Shown in pieces: positions 17,498-24,101 of a stretch of DNA of 42,711 nucleotides. How positions within the stretch are numbered: position 1 is the stretch's first letter; each line of letters opens with the position of its first letter. The DNA comes from Rhodoluna sp. (GTDB lineage: Bacteria > Actinomycetota > Actinomycetes > Actinomycetales > Microbacteriaceae). The stretch is taken from positions 1 to 42,711 of the forward strand of contig JAURKU010000025.1 in NCBI GenBank assembly GCA_030831605.1. Direction: 5' to 3'. The translations under genes and the position numbers were made by a program. Below the pieces are notes generated by a model, which worked only from the letters and a program-made list of their open reading frames with translations, was not told the origin of the DNA and did not search any database.

Positions 17498-18934
17498 TTA
17501 GTCGCCGATGTAACTCATCACGTGCTTGATTCTGGTGTAATCCTCGAACCCATACATGGAAAGGTCCTTGCCGTAACCAGAGTGGCGGAAACCACCATGT
17601 GGCATCTCGGCTGCCAGTGGAATGTGAGTGTTGATCCAAACACAACCGAAGTTAAGCCCCTTGGCAAAGCGCATTGCTCTGGTGTGGTTGGAAGTCCAAA
17701 CCGAAGATGCCAAACCATACTTCACATCGTTTGCCCACTTCAGTGCTTCCGCGTCGTCCTTGAACTTCTGAACAGTTACTACAGGGCCAAAGATTTCTCG
17801 CTGGATGTGCTCGTCGGTTTGCTGAAGACCGGTTAGTACCGTTGCTTCGTGGAAGTATCCCTTGCCTTCAATAGCTTTACCGCCAACAGCAATCGAAGCG
17901 TGGTCAGGTAGCCGATCGATGAAACCGGTAACCTGTGCTAACTGGTTTACGTTGTTGACTGGACCAAACAAAATGTCATCACGGCTTGGGTCACCGGTAA
18001 TCGCATTCGCCTTAACTTCTGCAACAAGTAGTGCAACGAATTCGTCGTGCACACTTTCGTGGACCAGAATTCTTGTAGCCGCAGTACAGTCCTGACCGGC
18101 GTTAAAGTACCCGGCTACAACAATCTGTGACACAGCCTTTTGCAAATCGGCGTCCTGGAAAACAATAACTGGAGCTTTACCGCCAAGCTCAAGGTGAACT
18201 CTTTTCAAGTCAGCTGCAGCACTCTTGGCAACTTCCATACCTGCCCGAACAGAACCAGTGATAGAAACCATTTGTGGAATTCCGTGTTCAATCATGGCGC
18301 GACCGCTGTCGCGGTTACCAGTAACTACGTTGAATACACCAGCAGGGAGAAATTCACTAGCGATTTCGGCAAGCAAAAGAGTCGACGCTGGCGTAGTGTC
18401 GGAAGGCTTGATCACAACAGTGTTTCCAGCGGCGATTGCTGGAGCAAATTTCCAAGTTGCCATATTCAATGGGTAGTTCCAGGGAGTTACCTGACCAATT
18501 ACACCAATCGGCTCGCGTCTGATTGAGGATGTATGGTCTTTGGCATACTCAGCAGTTGCTCTACCCTCTAGATTTCTTGCAGCTCCAGCAAAGAAACGGA
18601 TCTGGTCAACCGAAACCATAACTTCATACTCCACCAAGGTGCTTCTAGGCTTTCCGGTGTTTTCCGATTCAACATCAGCCATTTCTTCGGCTCGCGCTTC
18701 AAGTGCATCAGCGATTCGGAATAAGGCCAATTGTCTTTCACCTGGAGTTGTTTGGCTCCAATCTTCGAAAGCTTTATCCGCAGCCTTGTAGGCGGAATCG
18801 ATGTCTGCATCGTTGGATATCGCTGCTTTAGCGAATACCTCGCCATTTGCTGGGTTGATTAGATCAGAGGTTTCCCCTGATTTAGAGGGCACATGCTGGC
18901 CATTTACAAAGTTTTTCAGTTCGCGGACTGACAT
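17498..18934 (-). CDS. patD: Aldehyde dehydrogenase, gamma-aminobutyraldehyde dehydrogenase type
   Basis: NAD(P)-dependent aldehyde dehydrogenase of 478 residues. The catalytic set is complete: N153 in PWNYP, E249 in LELGGKAP and nucleophile C283 in GQDCTAATR. The start has GGAGAG about 6–7 nt before ATG 18934. Overall similarity in length and motifs is to gamma-aminobutyraldehyde/betaine aldehyde dehydrogenases. The neighbouring importer, the aminotransferase at 19690 and gabT make 4-aminobutanal the likely substrate, giving GABA. It diverges from the Lrp/AsnC regulator gene across a spacer full of repeated boxes and is followed by an intrinsic terminator. Substrate assignment within the superfamily is inference. 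Confidence 0.86.
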   Translation of the reverse strand: MSVRELKNFVNGQHVPSKSGETSDLINPANGEVFAKAAISNDADIDSAYKAADKAFEDWSQTTPGERQLALFRIADALEARAEEMADVESENTGKPRSTLVEYEVMVSVDQIRFFAGAARNLEGRATAEYAKDHTSSIRREPIGVIGQVTPWNYPLNMATWKFAPAIAAGNTVVIKPSDTTPASTLLLAEIASEFLPAGVFNVVTGNRDSGRAMIEHGIPQMVSITGSVRAGMEVAKSAAADLKRVHLELGGKAPVIVFQDADLQKAVSQIVVAGYFNAGQDCTAATRILVHESVHDEFVALLVAEVKANAITGDPSRDDILFGPVNNVNQLAQVTGFIDRLPDHASIAVGGKAIEGKGYFHEATVLTGLQQTDEHIQREIFGPVVTVQKFKDDAEALKWANDVKYGLASSVWTSNHTRAMRFAKGLNFGCVWINTHIPLAAEMPHGGFRHSGYGKDLSMYGFEDYTRIKHVMSYIGD

Positions 18935-18996
18935 TTCAAAACTCTCCTTCGAGCCTCAAATAGGTATTGGAGCTAACCACTCCTCTCGATAACACT

Positions 18997-19002
18997 ATTA
19001 CA
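18997..19002 (-). promoter_or_regulatory. Possible -10 box of the aldehyde dehydrogenase promoter
   Basis: TGTAAT on the minus strand (5 of 6 with TATAAT), about 63 nt before the start codon of the aldehyde dehydrogenase gene. The -35 is weak. The repeated GGT/ACC boxes lie immediately upstream, where an activator or repressor would bind. Confidence 0.4.
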
Positions 19003-19037
19003 AAGCCATGCATTTGAAATAATCCGTAGCAAATACT

Positions 19038-19101
19038 GGTAAAAAGGTTATGATTCTGTACCAAATTGGTAAAAATGGTGCGAAATCTGCACCAAAAAGG
19101 C
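19038..19101. promoter_or_regulatory. Repeated GGT-A5-GG / ACC boxes, candidate Lrp/AsnC operators
   Basis: Four related elements stand in the divergent spacer: GGTAAAAAGG (19038–19047), the palindrome ACCAAATTGGT (19060–19070), GGTAAAAATGGT (19068–19079) and GCACCAAAAAGGC (19089–19101). Centres are spaced about 21–23 bp when overlapping elements are grouped, close to two helical turns. Lrp/AsnC proteins commonly bind such phased A/T-rich arrays next to their own gene. Binding itself is inferred. Confidence 0.55.
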
Positions 19102-19112
19102 AATATTTATGG

Positions 19113-19118
19113 CAAAAT
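19113..19118 (+). promoter_or_regulatory. Possible -10 box of a leaderless Lrp/AsnC gene
   Basis: CAAAAT (4 of 6) ends exactly 6 nt before ATG 19125, the same geometry as the better boxes in this window. TATTTA at 19104–19109 is an alternative giving a leader of about 8 nt. No Shine-Dalgarno sequence precedes this gene. Confidence 0.4.
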
Positions 19119-19124
19119 CGTAGC

Positions 19125-19598
19125 ATGTCCAGAACAGACCGCGCTAAAGCCTCACAGCTCGATGACATCTCTAAAGAGATTCTCGAGCAGTTGCAGATTG
19201 ACGGTCGCAAGCCATACAGCGAAATTGCAAAGATAGTTGGTCTTAGCGAAGCCGCTGTTCGCCAAAGAATGCAGAAGATGACCGAGTCAGGAATCATGCA
19301 GGTGGTGGCTGTTACCGACCCGCTTCAACTTGGTTTCTACCGACAAGCGATGATCGGGATCCGATGCACTGGAGATATGACATCAATAGCCGATTCACTT
19401 TCGGCTATGCCGGAATGTGACTACGTGGTGATGACCGCTGGCTCGTTCGACATTCTGGTTGAAATCGTTGTGGAAAACGATCAGGACCTAATCGATGTGC
19501 TGAATACCAAGATCCGATCACTTCCAGGTGTCATCGCCACTGAGACTTTTGTTTATCTAAAACTGCACAAACAGTTCTACAACTGGGGTGTTAGATAA
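19125..19598 (+). CDS. Lrp/AsnC-family transcriptional regulator
   Basis: A 157-residue DNA-binding protein. The N-terminal winged helix-turn-helix (about 14–58, with SEIAKIVGLSEAAVRQRMQKM) is followed by the RAM ligand-sensing and oligomerisation domain (about 70–145, including AGSFDILVEIVV). ATG 19125 (MSRTDRAKAS) is chosen because homologues start shortly before the LDDISKEIL helix; longer in-frame extensions would run through the operator-like boxes. The gene lies head to head with the aldehyde dehydrogenase and directly before the aminotransferase at 19690, so local control of amine catabolism is likely. The ligand is unknown. Confidence 0.9.
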   Translation: MSRTDRAKASQLDDISKEILEQLQIDGRKPYSEIAKIVGLSEAAVRQRMQKMTESGIMQVVAVTDPLQLGFYRQAMIGIRCTGDMTSIADSLSAMPECDYVVMTAGSFDILVEIVVENDQDLIDVLNTKIRSLPGVIATETFVYLKLHKQFYNWGVR

Positions 19599-19609
19599 AT
19601 GGAAAAAGG

Positions 19610-19652
19610 TTTGAATCAACCGATTCAAAGTGGATTGTCAGTCGGCAATCCA
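19610..19652 (+). promoter_or_regulatory. Two tandem perfect hairpins between regulator and aminotransferase genes
   Basis: TTTGAATC-AACC-GATTCAAA (19610–19629) is a perfect 8-bp stem with a 4-nt loop. TGGATTG and CAATCCA (19631–19652) form a second perfect 7-bp stem with an 8-nt loop just after it. Neither is followed by a T-run. They could be operator half-sites, an attenuator, or RNA stability elements; the sequence alone does not decide. Confidence 0.5.
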
Positions 19653-19689
19653 AAAGTGCAACACAAAACAATGTAAAGAGTGATATCAA

Positions 19690-21198
19690 ATGGCAACCAA
19701 GGAGAGCATAGCCCGAAAGCTTGCCGCGGCATTAAAGCCAGGTAAGGCTCCGGCATCACAGCCGGCCGAAGCAAAAGCCGACCACGCCACCCCGCTTCTT
19801 GACGCTCGCAAGGCAAATCAAGAGGCAACTCCAGAAATGTTGCAGCAGGCAGCAAAAGATCATCTTTTCCTGCACTTCACGCGACACAGCCCTTATCAAA
19901 CTGGTGATATTCCAATCATCACCAAAGCAGAAGGGCACCATTTCTGGGACCAAAATGGTAAGAAGTACTTCGATGGAATCTCATCGTTGTTCTCAGTGAA
20001 CGTCGGCCACGGTCGCGCTCGACTAGCTGAGGCAGCTGCCAAGCAAATGAAGCAGCTGGACTACTTTCCAATCTGGGCTCATGCGCACGCCCCAGCAATT
20101 GAACTTGCTGAGCGGGTGCTGTCGTATGCGCCGAAAAATCTAAATCGCGTTTTCTTTACCACCGGCGGTGGTGAAGCAAACGAAACTGCTTGGAAATTAG
20201 CTAAGCAGTATTTCAAGATGACTGGTAAACCAACCAAGCACAAGGTGCTCACCCGTTCGATTGCCTACCACGGCACATCGCACGGAGCACTATCGCTTAC
20301 TGGTATCCCAGCTATGAAGAAAATGTATGAACCGCTGGTACCGAGCACATTCCGTGTTCCAAACACCAACTGGTACCGCTCACAAGACGACTTCGAAACT
20401 GAAGAGGACTTTGCGCTATGGGCGGCTAACCGTGTCGAGGAAATGATTCTTTTTGAAGATCCAGACACTGTGGCTGCGTTTTTCTTCGAACCAGTGCAAA
20501 ACTCAGGTGGTTGCTTCACGGCTCCAAAGTCATACTTCAAACGTGTCCGAGAAATCTGCGACAAGTATGATGTGCTTTTGGTAGCAGATGAAACCATTGA
20601 CGGTTTTGGCCGAATCGGAACCATGTTCGCCAGTGAGTTCTATGACATTGAGCCAGACATGCTGGTTTGTGCCAAGGGAATTACCTCGGCTTACGCCCCG
20701 CTAGGTGCATTGCTACTGAGCGAAAAGTTGTTTGAACCGTTTAAGCACGGTAAAAACATCTTTGCTCACGGCTACACCTTTGCAGGTCACCCTGTTTCTT
20801 GTGCCGTAGCCCTAGAAAACCTAGACATCTTCGATGAAGAAGACCTAGTTGGCAACGTCAGAAGGAACTCACCAGCATTTAGAAAGACGCTAGAGAAACT
20901 CTACGATCTGCCTATTGTCGGTGATGTCCGTGGTGAGGGTTACTTCTTTGCCATAGAACTGGTTCGTGATAAGAACACCAGGGAAACCTTCAACGATGAA
21001 GAATCTGAGCGTCTGCTTAGGCAGTTCCTGAGCCACGACTTGTATGACAGCGGCCTGTATTGCCGATCAGATGACCGTGGAGACCCCGTGGTTCAGCTAG
21101 CCCCGCCGTTGACTATTGGTCAAAAGGAATTTGACGAACTCGAGCAAATCCTTCGAAAGAGCCTTAGCAAGGCAAGCGAGTTGTTTGAATTGATGTAG
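19690..21198 (+). CDS. Class III omega-aminotransferase, probable putrescine/polyamine:pyruvate type
   Basis: PLP-dependent aminotransferase of 502 residues. TTGGGEANETAWKLAK (157–172) binds the cofactor phosphate, AYHGTSHG the ring, D300 in ADETIDGFGR the pyridine nitrogen, and K329 in CAKGIT forms the Schiff base. The GGGEANE motif and the FDGISSLFSVNVGHG region resemble the SpuC-type and beta-alanine:pyruvate group rather than GabT. The first 45 residues are an Ala/Lys-rich extension not seen in the core fold. It follows the Lrp/AsnC gene and sits opposite the aminobutyraldehyde dehydrogenase, so the first step of putrescine breakdown is the best guess. The amino acceptor is not certain. 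Confidence 0.83.
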   Translation: MATKESIARKLAAALKPGKAPASQPAEAKADHATPLLDARKANQEATPEMLQQAAKDHLFLHFTRHSPYQTGDIPIITKAEGHHFWDQNGKKYFDGISSLFSVNVGHGRARLAEAAAKQMKQLDYFPIWAHAHAPAIELAERVLSYAPKNLNRVFFTTGGGEANETAWKLAKQYFKMTGKPTKHKVLTRSIAYHGTSHGALSLTGIPAMKKMYEPLVPSTFRVPNTNWYRSQDDFETEEDFALWAANRVEEMILFEDPDTVAAFFFEPVQNSGGCFTAPKSYFKRVREICDKYDVLLVADETIDGFGRIGTMFASEFYDIEPDMLVCAKGITSAYAPLGALLLSEKLFEPFKHGKNIFAHGYTFAGHPVSCAVALENLDIFDEEDLVGNVRRNSPAFRKTLEKLYDLPIVGDVRGEGYFFAIELVRDKNTRETFNDEESERLLRQFLSHDLYDSGLYCRSDDRGDPVVQLAPPLTIGQKEFDELEQILRKSLSKASELFELM

Positions 21199-21213
21199 TT
21201 CGCTCCTATAAAA

Positions 21214-21251
21214 CTTGGGCCCAGATTCCTCCACAGGGATCTGGGCCCAAG
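21214..21251 (+). terminator. 13-bp perfect stem-loop after the aminotransferase gene
   Basis: CTTGGGCCCAGAT and its exact reverse complement are separated by 12 nt, starting 15 nt after the stop at 21198. The stem is very stable but no T-run follows, so it is a U-less or bidirectional hairpin terminator at best. The right arm reaches to 14 nt before the next -10 box. Confidence 0.6.
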
Positions 21252-21264
21252 AACATTAAGGACT

Positions 21265-21270
21265 AGGCTA
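21265..21270 (+). promoter_or_regulatory. -10 box TAGGCT of leaderless ogt
   Basis: TAGGCT, then exactly 6 nt, then GTG 21277. No Shine-Dalgarno sequence is present. The same hexamer at the same distance is found before the genes at 22652 and 23428 on the other strand. Confidence 0.65.
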
Positions 21271-21276
21271 CAAATT

Positions 21277-21765
21277 GTGAATTCTCCAACATGGATAGAT
21301 GTGTCAACACCAATTGGTTTAATCAGGGTATTTGAACTGCACGGCAAGATCTCGTCGGTAAATATCGCAGTGAGTAAATCATCAAAAGCCGCACCTGCCG
21401 CCTCAAAGTTACTGCGTGAAGCAAAAAGACAGATTGAGGATTATTTCTCTGGGAAACTCAAAAAATTTGACCTGCCGCTGGACCTATCCGGTGGAACAGA
21501 ATTCCAGCAAGAGGTTTGGCAACAAATTTCCAAGATAAGTTTTGGCAAAAGTTTGAGCTACGCCGAAATCGCTCGAGTGATCGGAAGACCAAAAGCTTCT
21601 CGAGCAGTGGGTGGGGCTGTTGGCGCAAACCCAATTCCCTTAATTGTTGGCTGCCACAGGGTGATGGGGTCAACTGGAAAGATAACTGGATACTCGGGCG
21701 GTAAAGGTATCCCTACCAAAAAATGGTTACTCAAGCACGAAAACATCTCTGCAAGTGACATCTAA
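21277..21765 (+). CDS. ogt: Methylated-DNA–protein-cysteine methyltransferase
   Basis: Suicide repair protein that moves the methyl group from O6-methylguanine to its own cysteine. The 162 residues contain the helix-turn-helix region (SYAEIARVIGRPKASRAVGGAVGANP), the acceptor cysteine C126 in VGCHRVMG, and the GYSGGKGIPTKKWLL tail. The family motif is PCHRV; here glycine G125 stands in place of the proline. The core is otherwise complete. GTG 21277 is supported by a TAGGCT box 6 nt before it. The gene overlaps tag by 11 nt, making a two-gene alkylation-repair unit. Confidence 0.92.
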   Translation: MNSPTWIDVSTPIGLIRVFELHGKISSVNIAVSKSSKAAPAASKLLREAKRQIEDYFSGKLKKFDLPLDLSGGTEFQQEVWQQISKISFGKSLSYAEIARVIGRPKASRAVGGAVGANPIPLIVGCHRVMGSTGKITGYSGGKGIPTKKWLLKHENISASDI

Positions 21766-22345
21766 TAACACCCGTAAATACGATGATGGCCGAACTCGCT
21801 GCATTTGGCCAGGCAATGATGAGCAATACATTTACTATCACGACACTGAGTGGGGTGTGCCTGTATACGGCGATAATGAACTTTTCGAGCGGATCAGCTT
21901 AGAGGGGTTTCAAGCTGGCTTGTCTTGGATCACGATCTTGCGCCGTAGAGAAGAGTTCCGAAAAGCCTTCAAAAACTTCGAGGTGTCTAAAGTTGCAAAA
22001 TTTACCGATAGCCACGTCGAAAAGCTGATGCTCAATGAAGGGATAATCCGGAACCGAGCAAAAATAAGTAGCACAATCAATAACTCTCGAATTATTCAAG
22101 ATCTCCAAAAGTCTCAGCGAAGCATAAGCGATCTGGTTTGGAGCTTTGCCCCGAAACAAAAGCTAATTCCAGCAGCCAAGTTTGAGTGGCGGGTGACCAC
22201 ATCCGAGTCGGATGCGCTTAGTCGTGAGCTAAAAAAACTTGGCTTCGGATTCGTTGGATCTACCACGATGTACGCCCTAATGCAGGCGACCGGCTTAGTC
22301 AATGACCACGCCCCAGGCTGTTTCAGACGCAAGGAAATTATTTAG
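21755..22345 (+). CDS. tag: DNA-3-methyladenine glycosylase I
   Basis: Base-excision enzyme that removes 3-methyladenine from DNA. The 196-residue protein has the zinc-binding ligands expected for Tag: C16, H29, H185 and C189 (HAPGC), plus the HDTEWGVPVYGDNELFE stretch and E50 in LEGFQAGLSW, which recognises the methylated base. It starts at GTG 21755 inside the end of ogt, so the two are probably translated together. Its last 8 nt overlap the end of a convergent small membrane-protein gene. Confidence 0.94.
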   Translation: MTSNNTRKYDDGRTRCIWPGNDEQYIYYHDTEWGVPVYGDNELFERISLEGFQAGLSWITILRRREEFRKAFKNFEVSKVAKFTDSHVEKLMLNEGIIRNRAKISSTINNSRIIQDLQKSQRSISDLVWSFAPKQKLIPAAKFEWRVTTSESDALSRELKKLGFGFVGSTTMYALMQATGLVNDHAPGCFRRKEII

Positions 22346-22652
22346 CAGCAGTTCCCTTTATTTGCCTAGCGAGATGAATCAGCACGTACACAGCACCCAT
22401 AGCTAAGGCAACCGGTGCAAGAAGCCACCAAGCGTAATAAGATGCAACGAATGAATAGCTTGAAACAGTAAAAGCAAAATCACGAACCGGCGCGCAGGTA
22501 AATTTCTCGTAGTCACACGCTGTCTTTACAAAGGGTTCACTAAAACTGAAAGTTAGATAAGGCACCATAACTAAAACGCCAAGTACCCACATGCAATACT
22601 TCATGACTATTTGAGTTTTTATCAAATGTTTATTTCGCGATTTAAAACTCAT
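22338..22652 (-). CDS. Small membrane protein of unknown function
   Basis: I do not recognise a family. The 104-residue protein has a basic N-terminus, a hydrophobic helix around residues 15–35, an outer segment with two cysteines (CDYEKFTC) that could form a disulfide, and a second helix around 68–92 followed by a basic tail. This suggests two membrane spans with both ends in the cytoplasm. ATG 22652 is chosen because TAGGCT lies exactly 6 nt upstream; an in-frame TTG is at 22658. The open frame, the membrane pattern and its own promoter together support a real gene. It lies between tag and yaaA. Confidence 0.7.
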   Translation of the reverse strand: MSFKSRNKHLIKTQIVMKYCMWVLGVLVMVPYLTFSFSEPFVKTACDYEKFTCAPVRDFAFTVSSYSFVASYYAWWLLAPVALAMGAVYVLIHLARQIKGTAAK

Positions 22653-22658
22653 AATCAA

Positions 22659-22664
22659 AGCCTA
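22659..22664 (-). promoter_or_regulatory. -10 box TAGGCT of a leaderless small membrane-protein gene
   Basis: TAGGCT on the minus strand, then 6 nt, then ATG 22652. No Shine-Dalgarno sequence and no clear -35. Confidence 0.62.
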
Positions 22665-22675
22665 ACAAAAACACT

Positions 22676-23428
22676 TCAGAGCGTTTCTGGAGTGACCAGA
22701 ATGATCTTGTTTTCTTCTACTGTTAGTTTCAAGCCAACTTTTTTAGCCAGATTTGCTAACTCTTTCAAAGTCTGGGCGGACCTTTCCTGCCTTACAAAAG
22801 CGCCAACTAAATCACCCTTAGCTTTTTTATTGAAATGGTTTAGGGCTTTTCTTTTTCCGTCAACTTCAGAAACCACTTCAACCCAGAAAGATTCCAGGTT
22901 TTCTGGAACAGGTGAAAGTTCAACATAGCTTTTTGATCGCAAATCAATAATTGGCGAATCTACTAACCTTTCCCAAGCTTTTGGCTGATGCTCATTCCAA
23001 ACCCTCTTGATCTCTAAACCTGGAAGCCTTGTTTCGGCAGATAGCCGATACCAAGGAATTCGATCGGTAGCCGAAATTAATCCAAATAATGCGCTTTGTA
23101 TCAAGATGTGTCTGCGCATATTTTCAACCTCATTTGTTGAGAAAGAATTCACCCCGATTGCCTTGTATAGGGTTCCCGTGTATCGTTCAAAGGCGGCCAT
23201 GGTAGGGGCATTTGGAATTTCAAGATTTCTATCTAAATCTTCGAGTTGCCTTTTAGATAACTTGAGCACTTTTGACCCTAAATCCTTGTTGGCTGAAACT
23301 TCCAACAGACTCGCCAAAATCTGGTCTCTGGCTTCATTGAGTTGCCCGTAACTCAGGTGCACCTGTGAAATGGTCAGCCCGGTTCCACCAATTTGCTTGG
23401 TTTCACTAGGTGGGAGCAATAACAGCAC
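22676..23428 (-). CDS. yaaA: YaaA-family peroxide-stress protein (DUF328)
   Basis: The 250-residue protein begins LLLLPPSETK, the N-terminal signature of the YaaA/UPF0246 family, and carries the conserved FERYTGTLYKAIG and SALFGLISATDRIPWYRL segments. In E. coli YaaA limits intracellular iron damage under hydrogen peroxide; a DNA-binding fold has been described for the family. The start is GTG 23428, 6 nt after a TAGGCT box, with no Shine-Dalgarno sequence. It is divergent from the cobalamin adenosyltransferase gene with only 22 bp between them. Confidence 0.88.
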   Translation of the reverse strand: MLLLLPPSETKQIGGTGLTISQVHLSYGQLNEARDQILASLLEVSANKDLGSKVLKLSKRQLEDLDRNLEIPNAPTMAAFERYTGTLYKAIGVNSFSTNEVENMRRHILIQSALFGLISATDRIPWYRLSAETRLPGLEIKRVWNEHQPKAWERLVDSPIIDLRSKSYVELSPVPENLESFWVEVVSEVDGKRKALNHFNKKAKGDLVGAFVRQERSAQTLKELANLAKKVGLKLTVEENKIILVTPETL

Positions 23429-23434
23429 CAGACA

Positions 23435-23440
23435 AGCCTA
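23435..23440 (-). promoter_or_regulatory. -10 box TAGGCT of leaderless yaaA
   Basis: TAGGCT on the minus strand is followed by 6 nt and GTG 23428. It overlaps by two bases the -10 candidate of the divergent gene (23439–23444). Confidence 0.65.
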
Positions 23441-23444
23441 AACT
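23439..23444 (+). promoter_or_regulatory. -10 box TAAACT of leaderless cobalamin adenosyltransferase gene
   Basis: TAAACT (4 of 6 with TATAAT), then 6 nt, then ATG 23451. There is no Shine-Dalgarno sequence. The -35 would lie inside the yaaA coding region and is not recognisable. Confidence 0.55.
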
Positions 23445-23450
23445 TGAATA

Positions 23451-24098
23451 ATGGTAAAACTAACGAAGATATACACCCGAACCGGTGATGAAGGTTTGAC
23501 CGGTCTGAGCGATTTCAGCCGAGTCAGAAAGACCGACCCCAGGATTGAAGCCTATGCCGATGTTGATGAGGCAAATTCGGCAATCGGTGTTGCGGTATCC
23601 CTAGCCCACAACGAATTTGATGAGGAGACTCTGCACCTACTCTCCCAAATCCAAAATGACCTCTTTGATTTAGGTGCGGACCTATCCAACCCACTCAATG
23701 AATTCTACGAATACGAACCTCTTCGAGTTGATGCAGTTTGGGTCGACGCTTTAGAAGTCGCTATCGATAAGTACAACAGCCAATTAGAAAAATTGGACTC
23801 ATTTATATTGCCGGGTGGTTCTGGGCTGGCTGCAGGATTACATTTAGCTCGCACCGTTGTCAGACGAGCAGAGCGGGCAACCTGGCACGCTATTGAAGAG
23901 TATGGAACGGAGCCAGCTAAAAAAGGACACAAAGACGGTGGTGTCAACGTAATCGCTGCTCGATACCTAAACCGCCTCAGCGATCTACTTTTCGTTCTGG
24001 CTCGCTACGCAAACCTAAAACATGGTGGCGATGTGAAATGGGTCCCGGCAGCAAATAGGCGGACTCCCCCAGAGAAAAGACGACCAGAACGGGATTAA
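23451..24098 (+). CDS. Cob(I)alamin adenosyltransferase, PduO type
   Basis: Converts reduced corrinoid and ATP to adenosylcobalamin. The 215 residues start with the ATP-binding KIYTRTGDEGLTGL, followed by YADVDEANSAIG and the helix ARTVVRRAERATWHA with the conserved arginines and glutamate of the PduO active site. The length fits the single-domain bacterial form. It lies between yaaA (divergent) and the ATP synthase operon (convergent), ending at a strong two-way terminator. No other cobalamin gene is near, and the 22-bp upstream gap leaves no room for a B12 riboswitch. Confidence 0.92.
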   Translation: MVKLTKIYTRTGDEGLTGLSDFSRVRKTDPRIEAYADVDEANSAIGVAVSLAHNEFDEETLHLLSQIQNDLFDLGADLSNPLNEFYEYEPLRVDAVWVDALEVAIDKYNSQLEKLDSFILPGGSGLAAGLHLARTVVRRAERATWHAIEEYGTEPAKKGHKDGGVNVIAARYLNRLSDLLFVLARYANLKHGGDVKWVPAANRRTPPEKRRPERD

Positions 24099-24101
24099 AG
24101 C

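Noticed and set aside
19050-19124. Upstream extension of the Lrp/AsnC protein
   Set aside because: It would run through the operator-like boxes and adds a non-family sequence; homologues begin near ATG 19125.
23429-23450. Cobalamin riboswitch ahead of the adenosyltransferase gene
   Set aside because: The 22-bp gap is far too short for a B12 riboswitch.
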